64,000 nt of DNA from Hydrocarboniphaga daqingensis (GCF_900129825.1 NZ_FQWZ01000007.1:1-64000); one strand, 5' to 3'; counted from the first letter of the stretch, positions 7,737 to 17,364 are shown. The notes: a model not told the origin generated them from the sequence alone. Program-made: numbers and translations.

Positions 7737-9773
7737 TCAACTCCCCGGCGCTGCACACCCTCTCGGCAAGGCCGCACCCGGAATGCACTTGGTAACCGTG
7801 ATCGGGCGATCGACGCTGACGGCGTTCATGAACACGGTGGCTTCGCCGAGGTGGATGCCGAGCAGGTCCAGCAGCGGCAGCACCAGTGAATTGAGCAGGT
7901 TGCTGACGAAGTCGAGCAGCGGGTCGAGCAGGTTCAGAACGCCGGAGATCAGGGCATTGAGTACATAGGCCAGGCCGCCGAGGGCGCCGCTGCCGCTGGT
8001 GATCGGTTGGCGCAGGTTCAGGTCGACGACGACGTCGAGGTTGGATCCGACGGTCTGCGGATTCTCGCCGGGCACCGGATCGTCGCTGGGTGCGCCTTCG
8101 GCCTGGTAGAAGCCGGCGACGCCGAGCGTCGGCGGGTTGTACGTGAACTGCTCGACCGCGTTCGGCAGCGGGATGAACGGGCCGGCCGACGGTTGGCTCG
8201 GGCCGTAGCAAGCGCCGCCGACCGATACGCAGGACAGGTCGAGTGCGACATCGAGATTCAGCGATCCGAGTCCCGCCAGCGGCGGGGCCACGCGCAGGCC
8301 GAGTTTGAGCACGTCGAACGTGGTCGTGTTCGTATCCAGCGGCGGGAAGTAGCTCGCCGTCGGCGTGCCGGTGAAGCTGCCGACGTGGACGCTGGCGATC
8401 GCCGGGCTGGCGCTGAGTTCAACGACCGGCTCCGGCTGGCCCAGGCCCGGGCAGCGGATCGAGTCGAGGCTGGCGGCGGCTTGTGCGACGTTGACGTCGA
8501 TGCCTAGATTCAGGTTCGGGATGATCGTCGGGCCCGTCACCTGGATGTTGACCAAGCCCAGCGTCAGCAGTCGCAGCAAACCGGTGACGGTCTGCAGGAT
8601 GCCCGACAGCAGGTTGTTGACCAGACGAATCACGCCGTCGAGGACCTGGCCGGCGTCGATCCGCACCGCGAGCTTGATCGCCGCGGTCTTGGCCGTGGCT
8701 TCGCCGGGCTGGCCGATGCCGAACTGCGGCGGCTCCAGGACCTGCAGGTAGACGGTCGTCGTCAGCACGCCGGGAATATTGAGCGCCAGCGGCACGATGA
8801 TCGGGTTGACGCTGCCGTCGGGCGTCGCCGACGCGGCTTGGCCGAGCGCGATGATCAAGTCGAGCAGGTTGACGAACGGCACCGCGCCGATCACGTCGGT
8901 CAGCGGCCCGAGCAAGGCGCCCAGTGGCACCGGCTCGTCCTTGGCGGCGCCGGCCAGGTTGCGTAGTACCTGTCGCACCGTGCCGCTGACGGTGTCGTCG
9001 AGGCCGTCGGCGAGGCCGCCGAGCAGATTCGGCAGCAGCGGCGAGTCGAGATCAAGCTCGACCAGATTCGACAGATCCTTGGCCTCGACGCCCAGTGCAA
9101 GCGCCAGCGTGTCGAGTGACACGTTGACGTTGGCCAGCCCGCGGTAATCGGCAACGCTGAGGTTGACCGATGTGCCGAGCAGCGCGCTTAGCAGCGGATT
9201 GAGCAGGGCGCTGTCTTCGCTGTCGATGCGCAGCAGGCCGGCACCGACATAGAACGTGCCGACGACGCGCTGGCGCGCCGTGCTCGACGCCACCAGCGTG
9301 CCGCCGGCGCCGCTGAACAGCGTCGGCAGAAAGGCGCTCGGCATCGGCCGGCTCAGATTCACCCGCACCGAGTCGATATTGGAATCGCCTTCTTCGAGCT
9401 GTTCGAAGACGCGCAAGCCACCGCTGTTGATCTGGGTTCGACCGACTTCGACGGCGGCATTGCCGTTGATGCCGCTAAGCCATTCGGGCGAGCCGCCGTT
9501 GGCGAGCAGCAATGACTGCACAACCGGCACGACGTCGGCGACGCTGCTCTGCTTGCCGTCACCGGCAACGCAGCCGCTGGCAATCTGCGCGCCCGCGATC
9601 GCCGCCATCGTGGCGGATTTTTCGAGCTGCTTCTGGGCGTAATACAACTGGCCGGTGTCGATCGCCAGAAACGTGGCAGAGATCAGTGCCACCAGCGACA
9701 CCGCGATCCAGATGGCGACGGCGCCACGTTGCCGGGAGCCGATGATGCGAGGGGCGAGCGGTTGCTTGGACAT
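7737..9773 (-). CDS. TadG-like membrane-anchored pilus assembly/surface protein
   Basis: This is a 678-residue protein. The N-terminus is the Tad/TadG type: RQRGAVAIWIAVSLVALISA is a single hydrophobic helix, followed by TFLAIDTGQLYYAQKQLEK and AATIAG-type residues. The long C-terminal part is predicted extracytoplasmic, rich in Leu, Asn and Gly, with a few Cys pairs near residues 451-500. TadG proteins are anchored pseudopilin-like accessory proteins of Flp/Tad pili. No other tad or flp gene is present in the window, so this may be an orphan used for something else. It is transcribed toward the secretion operon. Confidence 0.75.
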   Translation of the reverse strand: MSKQPLAPRIIGSRQRGAVAIWIAVSLVALISATFLAIDTGQLYYAQKQLEKSATMAAIAGAQIASGCVAGDGKQSSVADVVPVVQSLLLANGGSPEWLSGINGNAAVEVGRTQINSGGLRVFEQLEEGDSNIDSVRVNLSRPMPSAFLPTLFSGAGGTLVASSTARQRVVGTFYVGAGLLRIDSEDSALLNPLLSALLGTSVNLSVADYRGLANVNVSLDTLALALGVEAKDLSNLVELDLDSPLLPNLLGGLADGLDDTVSGTVRQVLRNLAGAAKDEPVPLGALLGPLTDVIGAVPFVNLLDLIIALGQAASATPDGSVNPIIVPLALNIPGVLTTTVYLQVLEPPQFGIGQPGEATAKTAAIKLAVRIDAGQVLDGVIRLVNNLLSGILQTVTGLLRLLTLGLVNIQVTGPTIIPNLNLGIDVNVAQAAASLDSIRCPGLGQPEPVVELSASPAIASVHVGSFTGTPTASYFPPLDTNTTTFDVLKLGLRVAPPLAGLGSLNLDVALDLSCVSVGGACYGPSQPSAGPFIPLPNAVEQFTYNPPTLGVAGFYQAEGAPSDDPVPGENPQTVGSNLDVVVDLNLRQPITSGSGALGGLAYVLNALISGVLNLLDPLLDFVSNLLNSLVLPLLDLLGIHLGEATVFMNAVSVDRPITVTKCIPGAALPRGCAAPGS

Positions 9774-9888
9774 AGGGATCCAGGTTCGACGTCGCCGTTT
9801 TACACCAAGGCGAGCGACCCTCCGGCTCCGTACGGGTAGGCGGACGCGATTCGCAGATCAGTGGCAATCCCGAGGCGCTCAGCGGCCT

Positions 9889-10836
9889 TCAGTTAGCCGG
9901 GTCCTGGTCGCGTCCGGCGCGCACCTGACCCGGCCCGCTGCCGTCGACCCGTTTAAAAAAACGGCGAAACGCCGCCTCGCTGCGATAGCCCATCATCTCG
10001 GCGATCGCCGCGACCGAGAACCGGCGGTTTTTCAGCAAGCGCCGCGCTTCGGTCGCGCGCCACTGCGCCAGATACTGAATCGGTGGCTGGCCGACGGTCT
10101 GCGCAAAGCGTTCCGCAAATGCGGTGCGTGACATGCCGGCCACTTGCGCCATGCTTTGTATGGTCCATTCTTCGCCGGGGCGTTCGTGGATCGCGGCCAG
10201 CGCTTTGGACAGCCGGACATCGGTCAGCGCTGCGAGCAGGCCGCGCGGCTGTCCGGCGCTGCGCACGTATTCGCAGACCGCCATCGTGAACAGCGAATCG
10301 GCGAGCTTGTTCTGCACCATCTGCCGGCCCCAGCGCCGGTCGGTGCTGGTCGCGATCAGCATGTTGGCGAGCTGGCGGAACGCATCGCTGCTGTCGGATG
10401 CGCGGACGATGAAGCACGGCGGCAGCGCGCTGAAAATCGGGTTGTGCGTGCCCATGACAAACTCCAGCTCGCCGCACAGCATCGAGGTGGCGCTGTCGTC
10501 GTTGCTGATCGGGCGATGTGGGTCGGGCGTCGCTGACAGCGTGTGACGCATGCCGGCCGGAAACACGATCAAGTCACCGCGCAGCAGATGCTGTGGTGTT
10601 GGCAAGGCCGGGCCGCTGACCCAGCAGTCGCCATCGGTGACCAGATGAAACTGACCAAAGCGCGTGGTCGGTTCCTGCTCGAACCAACTGCCGCAGTAGC
10701 GCACGTTGGCGGTGATCTCGACGCGTAACTGGTAGCTGCTGAGCACCGATTCGAGCACGGCATCGACGCTCGCCGATCCAGGCGGAGCGGGGGCGGGCTG
10801 CACGGGGTCGGCAGGCAGGGGCGGCATGAGCCGCAT
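9889..10836 (-). CDS. AraC family transcriptional regulator with cupin sensor domain
   Basis: This is a regulator of about 315 residues, taking the ATG at 10836 (MRLMPP); an upstream in-frame start at 10881 would add an unlikely 15 residues. The N-terminal half is the cupin-type AraC sensor seen in cupin_6 regulators (FHLVTDGDCWVSG, LLRGDLIVFPAGMRHTL). The C-terminal half holds two helix-turn-helix motifs (WTIQSMAQVAGMSRTAFAER and VAAIAEMMGYRSEAAFRRFF). Members often control nearby catabolic operons, and the divergent Rieske cluster at 11370 is a plausible target. Its ligand is unknown. Confidence 0.88.
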   Translation of the reverse strand: MRLMPPLPADPVQPAPAPPGSASVDAVLESVLSSYQLRVEITANVRYCGSWFEQEPTTRFGQFHLVTDGDCWVSGPALPTPQHLLRGDLIVFPAGMRHTLSATPDPHRPISNDDSATSMLCGELEFVMGTHNPIFSALPPCFIVRASDSSDAFRQLANMLIATSTDRRWGRQMVQNKLADSLFTMAVCEYVRSAGQPRGLLAALTDVRLSKALAAIHERPGEEWTIQSMAQVAGMSRTAFAERFAQTVGQPPIQYLAQWRATEARRLLKNRRFSVAAIAEMMGYRSEAAFRRFFKRVDGSGPGQVRAGRDQDPAN

Positions 10837-10919
10837 GCTAAGCGTGGGGCATCGGCAGCGCCATGCCGCGCCGAATGCCAATCATGCCCGCGCGTCCCTG
10901 CGCAGGCAGTGCCGCTGGA

Positions 10920-11177
10920 CTAGAACGCCAGTTCGGGCAGGTCGAGATCGGCTTGCGAGCTGCGGATCGGCGGCAGATCGGCTTCGGTCAGCACGGTCTT
11001 GTCGACGTAGCCGGCCGCGATCTCGCGCAGCGACAGCACGGTGGACTTGTGGTCTTCCCACGGCACCTTGGGCAGCGCGCCGCGAGCCAGCTGACGGGCG
11101 CGCTTGGCCGCGATCTGGCACAGGTCGAAGTGATTGGGGATGATCGTCAGGCAGTCTTCAATCGTCACGCGTGCCAT
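10920..11177 (-). CDS. rpoZ: RNA polymerase omega subunit (RpoZ-like)
   Basis: This is an 85-residue protein starting ATG 11177 with [10 protein letters not shown]. The omega pattern is clear: [22 protein letters not shown] and then [15 protein letters not shown]. The sequence resembles the beta/gammaproteobacterial omega type, including the short C-terminal tail. Omega helps assemble RNA polymerase by binding the beta-prime subunit. rpoZ normally sits beside gmk and spoT. Here it stands alone between an AraC gene and a divergent oxygenase gene, so it could be the only copy relocated or a second copy. An open frame continues upstream to 11798, but only the 85-residue part resembles omega. Confidence 0.85.
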   Translation of the reverse strand: MARVTIEDCLTIIPNHFDLCQIAAKRARQLARGALPKVPWEDHKSTVLSLREIAAGYVDKTVLTEADLPPIRSSQADLDLPELAF

Positions 11178-11369
11178 AGGGGTTTCCGGGTCGAACGCCG
11201 CAAGAGCACGGTCCGACACTATAGGCGCATTGGCGGCGACGCGTTCCGCCGCGGTGCGACCGGCACGGTTTTGCCGTGCGGCGGCGACTTTGTCGCGGAG
11301 TTCGTCCATTCGCAGCAGGCGCGGCCGCGCGGCTGGCCATTTACTAAGGCCCTCACCGAGGAAGCCGAA

Positions 11370-12401
11370 ATGACCAGCAACCCACCCGTTAAAGCCGACA
11401 TCAATCTTGCACAACTGCTCGAAGCCAAGTCGCTCGAACGCTGCCCGTTCCCGATCCCGACCGGTTGGTACTTCGTCGACTACTCCGAGAACCTCAAACC
11501 AGGCGAACTGCGCAACGTGCAGCTGTTCGACCAGGAATGGGTGCTGTTCCGCACCGAGGGCGGCAAGCCCGGCATGACCGACCCGTATTGCCCGCACTTG
11601 GGCGCCCACATGGGCCACGGCGGTAAGGTCTGCGGCGAAGCCCTGCGCTGCCCGTTCCACCATTGGGAATACAACACCGAGGGCTGGTGCACCAGCATCC
11701 CCTACGGCAAGGTGATGCCGCCGATCACCAAGAAGCAGGCGGTGCTGCGCGCGCTGCCGATGGAAGAGCGCTACGGCCTGATCTTCGCCTGGTATCACCC
11801 GACCTGCGCCGAGCCGACTTGGCAGCTACCGTCGATTCCGGCACTGGAAGATGAAGGCTGGACCGGCTCGCGCCGCGGCAGCTGGACTGCGAACACCGCG
11901 ATCCAGGAAATCGCCGAAAACGGCGTCGACACCGCGCACTTGAAGTTCCTGCACAACGCGCCGGGCATTCCGCCGGTCAAGGCCGAGTTCCACGACCACA
12001 TCATGGACCTGGACATCGGCAACGGTTACATCGTCGGCCGCGCCTACGGTCCGGGCCTGAACGTGCTGGAGTTCACTCAGAACGGCGTCAGCGCGACGAT
12101 GATCTCGTACACGCAGCCGATCACGCCCGAGTTGAGCCAGATGAACATGTGCTTCCGCTCCAAGGCGTACCCGGAAGGCAGCATGGAACAGGCCGTGGCC
12201 AAGAAGATCATCGATCACATGATCGGTGCGGCCGAAGGTGAAGAAAGCGCCGGCTTCGAAAGCGTCGACTTCATCGTCTGGAACAACAAGAAGTATCGCC
12301 CGCGTCCGCTGCTGTGCGACGGCGACGGTCCGGTGCTGCAGTTCCGCAAGTGGTTCAAGCAGTTCTACGACGCCGACGCCAGCACGCTGGCCAAGGTGTA
12401 A
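11370..12401 (+). CDS. Rieske non-heme iron oxygenase (KshA-like)
   Basis: This is a 343-residue oxygenase. The Rieske 2Fe-2S ligands are C74-x-H76 and C94-x2-H97 ([12 protein letters not shown] and CPFHHW). The mononuclear iron site is in [12 protein letters not shown], with H190 and H195 plus a later acid. The overall length and the Rieske-N-terminal arrangement are those of the KshA / 3-ketosteroid 9-alpha-hydroxylase group rather than the two-subunit aromatic dioxygenases. ATG 11370 is chosen; an upstream open frame reads across the divergent promoter. Electrons probably come from the ferredoxin at 12519. It heads the plus-strand catabolic cluster. Confidence 0.88.
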   Translation: MTSNPPVKADINLAQLLEAKSLERCPFPIPTGWYFVDYSENLKPGELRNVQLFDQEWVLFRTEGGKPGMTDPYCPHLGAHMGHGGKVCGEALRCPFHHWEYNTEGWCTSIPYGKVMPPITKKQAVLRALPMEERYGLIFAWYHPTCAEPTWQLPSIPALEDEGWTGSRRGSWTANTAIQEIAENGVDTAHLKFLHNAPGIPPVKAEFHDHIMDLDIGNGYIVGRAYGPGLNVLEFTQNGVSATMISYTQPITPELSQMNMCFRSKAYPEGSMEQAVAKKIIDHMIGAAEGEESAGFESVDFIVWNNKKYRPRPLLCDGDGPVLQFRKWFKQFYDADASTLAKV

Positions 12402-12422
12402 GCGCCGTCGAACGGGCGCGCG

Positions 12423-12454
12423 AGCCCTCTCCCGGCGACGGGGGAGGGCTTTTT
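12423..12454 (+). terminator. Rho-independent terminator after the Rieske oxygenase gene
   Basis: An 11-bp GC-rich stem (12423-12433 with 12440-12450, one G-T wobble) closes a six-base loop and is followed by TTTT. It lies 22 bases after the oxygenase stop, so the ferredoxin gene may have its own promoter or depend on partial read-through. Confidence 0.8.
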
Positions 12455-12518
12455 CATCTGCCGCATTCGCTGAAGCAGCGCATCGGCTCCACAACGACAA
12501 CCAAGCAAGCAATCGAAC

Positions 12519-12839
12519 ATGGCGTCCATCAGTGTCACCACGCGCGACGGCGCGAAGCTGCAGATCAAGGCCAGCCCGGCGATTCCGCTGATGGAATTCC
12601 TGCGCGACGGCAGTGCCGGCGTCGAGGGCATCTGCGGTGGCGAACTCAGCTGCGGTACTTGCCACATTTATATCGATGCCGGTGGCGAGTCACTGCCGCC
12701 GCGCAGTGAAGGCGAGCAGGCGATGCTCGACGCGATCGCCGACTTCGTCGAAGTGCGGCCGACCTCGCGGCTGTCGTGCCAGGTGTTCGTCGACGAATCG
12801 ACGCCGGATATGCAGGTCACCGTCGGCCCGGTGGCCTGA
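12519..12839 (+). CDS. 2Fe-2S ferredoxin, adrenodoxin type
   Basis: This 106-residue electron carrier has the cluster ligands C39, C45, C48 and C87 (CGGELSCGTCH and LSCQVF), the plant/adrenodoxin C-x5-C-x2-C spacing. The acidic surface around residues 60-80 resembles adrenodoxin-type partners of oxygenases and P450s. It follows the Rieske oxygenase and is its likely electron donor. No dedicated ferredoxin reductase gene is in this cluster. The reductase at 50833 carries its own ferredoxin domain. Confidence 0.9.
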   Translation: MASISVTTRDGAKLQIKASPAIPLMEFLRDGSAGVEGICGGELSCGTCHIYIDAGGESLPPRSEGEQAMLDAIADFVEVRPTSRLSCQVFVDESTPDMQVTVGPVA

Positions 12840-12983
12840 GCGACCCGCTCACCCGTTTGCAGCAGGCATCGTTCGCGGGCGCTTTGTAAGTTCGACTCAC
12901 GACTGCCGTAGTACACCGACATCAGATCGGCGCGGCAGCAACGAAGCACCCACGCGGTGCATCCGTCAGGACAGGAGAACCCG

Positions 12984-14090
12984 ATGAGCGTTGTCGCCGC
13001 CGATCACCGAGAGAAGCTGGTTTCCGCCGATTCCCACGTCTTTTTTACCAGTGACTGGGTCAAGCAGCGGCTACGCCGCGAGCTGCATGCGGTCTGGGAC
13101 GAGGCCACGGTCAAGTCCGAACAGTACGCCGCGCAAGTGCTGCGCGGCGGTCAGCCGCAGTTGCACCTCGAAGACTTCGTCGATCCGGAAGCGTCTCAGG
13201 ACGCTGGCTACAAGACGCCGGAAGGCAAGATCAAGGCAATGGACCGCGATGGCGTCCTCGCCGAAGTGATCTTCCCTGAGCTGGGCGGTGCACGCATCTG
13301 CAACGAAGCGCTGATGGGTGCTTCGTGGAAGGAAGTGTTCAGCGGCTACAACCAGTCGATGGCCGACTTCGCCAGCCACGATCCGGACCGCTTGCTGTGC
13401 GCCTATCAGCTGCCGCTGCAGGACGTGGACTTTGCCGTCAGCGAAGTGCTGCGCCTGGCCAAGCACAACAAGGCGCGCTGCGTGCAGATCACGCCGTTCC
13501 CGGCCAGCATGGGCCTGCCCGACGTTCACGACCGCCGCTACGACAAGCTGTGGGCGACGATCCAGGAATGCGGCGTGACGATCATGAATCACCTCGAGGT
13601 CAAGCCGGACATGTGGGATGTGTTCCGCCGCGACCCGACGCCGCAGAAGGGCATCTTCACTGGCCTTGCCTGGGCGCCGCTGGCCGAGTCGATCATGTTC
13701 TGGATTCTGACCGGCACGCTGGAGCGCTTCCCCGGCCTGCGCGTGATCATGGTCGAGCCGGGCCTGGGCTGGCTGCCGTGGTTCTTCGATGCGGTGCTCG
13801 ACCTGCGGATGAACCTGCACTATCAGTTCCCCGGCGTGAAGCTCAAGCCCAGCGAATACTTCAAGCGCCAGATGGGCGCGACCTTCATGTACGAGCCGAT
13901 CGGCCTGAAGGCGTTCTACGACTACTTCGGCGCCGACTGCCTGTACTGGAGCACCGACTTCCCGCATCCGGCGACCTGCTGGCCGCATTCGCAGAGCCAG
14001 GTCGTCAGCCAGTGCCGCGAAGCCGGCATCAGCGACGCCGATCGCAAGAAGATCGTCAGCCAGAACGCACTGAAGGCGTTCGCGCTGTAA
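12984..14090 (+). CDS. Amidohydrolase family protein (ACMSD-like TIM barrel)
   Basis: This 368-residue enzyme starts at ATG 12984 with AGGAG at 12973. It has the amidohydrolase_2 pattern: a metal-binding start VSADSHVF (D16, H18), the central ITPFPASMGLPD, and the C-terminal metal Asp in YWSTDFPHPATCWP. The family includes decarboxylases and ring-cleavage hydrolases acting on CoA or carboxylate intermediates. In this cluster it could hydrolyse or decarboxylate a ring-opening product; the reaction itself is not predictable. Confidence 0.85.
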   Translation: MSVVAADHREKLVSADSHVFFTSDWVKQRLRRELHAVWDEATVKSEQYAAQVLRGGQPQLHLEDFVDPEASQDAGYKTPEGKIKAMDRDGVLAEVIFPELGGARICNEALMGASWKEVFSGYNQSMADFASHDPDRLLCAYQLPLQDVDFAVSEVLRLAKHNKARCVQITPFPASMGLPDVHDRRYDKLWATIQECGVTIMNHLEVKPDMWDVFRRDPTPQKGIFTGLAWAPLAESIMFWILTGTLERFPGLRVIMVEPGLGWLPWFFDAVLDLRMNLHYQFPGVKLKPSEYFKRQMGATFMYEPIGLKAFYDYFGADCLYWSTDFPHPATCWPHSQSQVVSQCREAGISDADRKKIVSQNALKAFAL

Positions 14091-14175
14091 ACCAGCGCGA
14101 TCGTTCGCAACACGGCCGCGCGGCCGGTTCGCGCGGCCCCATCACTGTTCGCATTTCCTACGAAACGGAGTTTCC

Positions 14176-16722
14176 ATGACTGGCGTACTCGCCTCACTCA
14201 AAGTCCTCGATCTTTCGTCCGGCATCGCCGGGCCGATGACCGCGATGCTGCTCGGCGACAACGGCGCCAGCGTCACCAAGATCGAACCGCCCGGTGGTGA
14301 TCCGGCGCGCAAGCAGCCGGGCCCGCATCAGCTCGGCTATCACGTCTGGCAGCGCGGCAAGCGCAGCGCGTTTCTCGATCTGCACAACGCCGACGACAAG
14401 AAGATCTTCCTGGCGCTGGCGCAGACCGCGGACATCGTCGTCGAATCGTTCGCGCCGGGCGAAGCCGCCAAGCTCGGCATCGACTACGCCACGCTGTCGC
14501 AGTTGAACCCGCGCATCATCGTCTGCTCGATCACCGGTTACGGCCGCGACAACGAGCATGCGCAGCGTCCGGCGGTCGACGCGCTGGTGCAGGCGCGTAC
14601 CGGCCTGATGTTCGAACAGCGTGGCTGGGCCGAAGGCGCGCTGAACCACATGAACGGCGAGCCCGATCCGTTCCCGGATCTCGAAATCCCGCAGGATTGG
14701 GTGCAGGGCGCGCCGCGTCCTGGCCCGCTGTTCGTCGCCTCGCAATGGCCGAGCCTGGGCGCGTTCTTCAACGCCAGCCTCGGCATTAGCGCCGCGCTGC
14801 GGGCGCGCGAAATCACCGGCCTGGGTCAGTGGGTCGAGACCTCGCTGCTGCAGGGCGCGATGGCCGGTGCCGCTGGCGTCTGGCAGCGCGCCGAAAAGAT
14901 CGACGCGCCCGGCTTCGACACTTGGATTCTCAATTGCCGCTCGCCCAAGGGCCATTTCCAAGCCAAGGACGGGCACTGGTTGCACAACTGGGTGCCGAAT
15001 CCGCGCTTCATCCTGCAAGCCGCGCAGGGCGACACGCTCAATGCCTCGCCCGACCTGACCGTGCAGAACGACCCCGATCGTTTCGGCACCGGTCCGGAAG
15101 AAATTCTGGTGATGTCGCATTACCAGCCGATCCTGGCCGAAGCGGTCGCCAAGTTCCCGGTCAAGGACTGGATCGAAGCGGCGGCCACGGCCGAGATGAC
15201 GATGCAGCCGGTGCGCAGCGTCGAAGAATCACTGGCCGATCCGGCGTTCCTCGAAGACGGTTGCGTGACCGAGACGGTCGATGCCGAACTGGGCACGATC
15301 CGCACGGTCGGCAACGCGTTCAACATGAGCAAGACTCAGGGCAAGCCCGGCGCACCGGCCGTTAAGCCGGGTGCCAATACCGACGAAGTCAAGGCTGAGG
15401 CCGCGCGCATCATCGCCGACGCCAAGGCCGGCAGCGCCGCCGCGGCGGCCGCGTCCGGCCGCACGCTGAAGGCACCGCTCGACGGCATCGTCGTGCTCGA
15501 TCTGGGTCTGGCGATCGCCGGTCCGTTCGGCACGCAGTTGCTCAGCGACCTGGGCGCCACGGTGATCAAGATCAACGGTCTGTTCGACTTGTTCTGGCAC
15601 CGCGTGCACATCGCCTACATGGCCAACCGCGGCAAGCAGAGCATCACGCTGAACCTGAAGGACCCGCGCGCCAAGAAAGTGCTGCTCGACTTGGTCGCCA
15701 AGGCCGACGTCGTCCAGCACAACATGCGCTACGACGCAGCCGAGCGCTTGAAGATCGACTACGAGTCGCTCAAGCAGATCAACCCGACGCTGATCTACTG
15801 CCACACGCGCGGTTTCGAGCGCGGCAAGCGCGCGGGCCTGCCGGGCAATGACCAGACCGGTGCCTGCTTGTCGGGCATTCAGTTCGAAGACGGCGGCATG
15901 GGCCGCGTCGGTGCCAACGGCGAAGTCGGCCGTCCGCTGTGGAGCTTTACCAGCTTCGGCGACACCGGCAATGGCTTCTTGTCGGCGACCGCGATCGTGC
16001 AGGCGATCTATCACCGCGACCGCACGGGCGAAGGCCAGTTCGTCGACACCAGCATCATCAATGCCGCGCTGCTGAACACCAGCTACGCGGTGGCGACGCC
16101 GGACGGCAAGGGCTTTGCGCGGCCACGGATCGGTGGCGATCAAGTCGGCTATTCGGCCGGGCATCGTATTTACGAAACCGCATCCGGCTGGATCTGCGTG
16201 GCCGTGTCGACCGACGCGCATTGGAGCGCGTTACTGAGCACGCTCGGCCTGCCGGCCGATGCCGTGCGCCAGCACGACGACGCCGCTCGGGCGGCGGCGA
16301 TCGGCGGCGCGCTGAAGTCCGCTGATGCCTCGACCTGGTTTGCCAAGCTCGATGCGGCCGGCGTGCCGGTCGAAGTCTGCGACGAGACCTTCTCGCGCAA
16401 GCTGCACGACGTGCCGGCGTTCCGCGATCAGCAGTGGGTCGTGTCGTATCCGCATCCGGTCGTCGGCAAGCTCGACCAGATCGGCCTGCTGTTCTCGTTG
16501 TCGCGCACGCCCGGCGTGATCCAGGGGCGTCCGCTGATCGTCGGCGAGCACACGCAGAAGATTCTCGGCGACATGGGCTACAGCGCCGACGAGATCAAGA
16601 CCATGGAAGAGCAGATGGCGGTGGGCTTTGCCGGCATGCCGCGCATGCCACCGCGTCCCGCTGCCGGCGATGCGCCGAAGAAGGGCATGGCCAGCATGGT
16701 CGACAAGGAAGGCGGCAAGTAG
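14176..16722 (+). CDS. Double-domain family III CoA transferase (CaiB/BaiF fusion)
   Basis: This 848-residue protein starts at ATG 14176 with ACGGAG before it. Two CaiB-like domains are fused, at residues about 5-410 (VLDLSSGIAGPMTAMLLGD) and about 430-815 (VVLDLGLAIAGPFGTQLLSD). Each begins with the CoA-binding Rossmann-like segment. In the family the catalytic aspartate is the Asp of the V-D-x-S-M-x-D motif. Here that position is Gln in domain 1 (ETSLLQG, Q226) and Asn in domain 2 (DTSIINA, N629). It may be inactive, act by another mechanism, or work with the single-domain transferase at 21861, which keeps its Asp. A Gly/Met-rich tail follows residue 815. Confidence 0.88.
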   Translation: MTGVLASLKVLDLSSGIAGPMTAMLLGDNGASVTKIEPPGGDPARKQPGPHQLGYHVWQRGKRSAFLDLHNADDKKIFLALAQTADIVVESFAPGEAAKLGIDYATLSQLNPRIIVCSITGYGRDNEHAQRPAVDALVQARTGLMFEQRGWAEGALNHMNGEPDPFPDLEIPQDWVQGAPRPGPLFVASQWPSLGAFFNASLGISAALRAREITGLGQWVETSLLQGAMAGAAGVWQRAEKIDAPGFDTWILNCRSPKGHFQAKDGHWLHNWVPNPRFILQAAQGDTLNASPDLTVQNDPDRFGTGPEEILVMSHYQPILAEAVAKFPVKDWIEAAATAEMTMQPVRSVEESLADPAFLEDGCVTETVDAELGTIRTVGNAFNMSKTQGKPGAPAVKPGANTDEVKAEAARIIADAKAGSAAAAAASGRTLKAPLDGIVVLDLGLAIAGPFGTQLLSDLGATVIKINGLFDLFWHRVHIAYMANRGKQSITLNLKDPRAKKVLLDLVAKADVVQHNMRYDAAERLKIDYESLKQINPTLIYCHTRGFERGKRAGLPGNDQTGACLSGIQFEDGGMGRVGANGEVGRPLWSFTSFGDTGNGFLSATAIVQAIYHRDRTGEGQFVDTSIINAALLNTSYAVATPDGKGFARPRIGGDQVGYSAGHRIYETASGWICVAVSTDAHWSALLSTLGLPADAVRQHDDAARAAAIGGALKSADASTWFAKLDAAGVPVEVCDETFSRKLHDVPAFRDQQWVVSYPHPVVGKLDQIGLLFSLSRTPGVIQGRPLIVGEHTQKILGDMGYSADEIKTMEEQMAVGFAGMPRMPPRPAAGDAPKKGMASMVDKEGGK

Positions 16723-16743
16723 CTCCCGCTGCATTCCGCATCC

Positions 16744-16770
16744 GCACGGCGGCACGAAGCGCCGCCGTGC
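16744..16770 (+). other. GC-rich hairpin between catabolic genes
   Basis: A perfect 10-bp stem (16744-16753 with 16761-16770) has a seven-base loop and no T run. It lies 22 bases after the CoA transferase stop, in a 210-base gap. It may slow decay or weakly terminate the transcript, or belong to a short repeat family. Confidence 0.5.
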
Positions 16771-16932
16771 GATCGCTGACTCCCACACCCGCTCCGCGAA
16801 CGCTCGCTGCGCGGGTGCGCGGCGCCGGTCTGCCCGCATCACCCCCGTTGGCTCACCCATTTGCGCCATCCGCTTGCCGGGTGCGCGCGATAAGGTTTTG
16901 AGCATCCTCACCCTTCCATTATCGAGTTGCCG

Positions 16933-17364
16933 ATGAGCACCGAACCCGCCGCACCGCCCAAGCCGACGCGTATCGCGCCGATCGTCACGCCCGACGCCAA
17001 GTCATTCTGGGAGGCCGCCGACCGCGAACAGTTCGTCGGCCAGAAGTGCGGCGACTGCGGCATCTTCACGTTCCCGCCGCGCCCGATGTGCCCGCACTGC
17101 CACAGCTTGAAGCGGCTCGAAGTGCCGCTGTCCGGGCGCGGCACCGTGCACGCCTGGACGGTGCCGCGTCATCCGCATCCGTTCGGCTTCAAGGAAGCGC
17201 CGGTCGTGGCGGTGATCCAGCTCGAAGAAGGCACGCGCATGGTCAGCAACGTCGTCGGCGTTGCGCCCGAGGACATGCGCATGGATATGCCGGTCGAAGT
17301 GATGTTTGAAGACACGATGAACAAGCACAAAGTCCCTGTTTTCCGCCCGCGGAGCGCCGCATGA
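16933..17364 (+). CDS. DUF35 OB-fold protein with zinc ribbon (ChsH2-like subunit)
   Basis: This 143-residue protein starts at ATG 16933. It has a rubredoxin-like zinc ribbon (C39-x2-C42 and C53-x2-C56) followed by an OB-fold (GRGTVHAWTVPRHPHPF, VVAVIQLEEGTRMVSNVVG). DUF35 proteins bind acyl-CoA and partner with thiolase-like enzymes; in steroid side-chain catabolism the ChsH2 DUF35 domain partners with the aldolase Ltp2. The gene overlaps the following thiolase-like gene by four bases, supporting a complex. Confidence 0.9.
   Translation: MSTEPAAPPKPTRIAPIVTPDAKSFWEAADREQFVGQKCGDCGIFTFPPRPMCPHCHSLKRLEVPLSGRGTVHAWTVPRHPHPFGFKEAPVVAVIQLEEGTRMVSNVVGVAPEDMRMDMPVEVMFEDTMNKHKVPVFRPRSAA

Noticed and set aside
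11178-11798. Extension of the omega gene to a 292-residue protein
   Set aside because: Only the 85-residue C-terminal stretch starting MARVT matches omega, and the rest lies over the divergent promoter and oxygenase gene.
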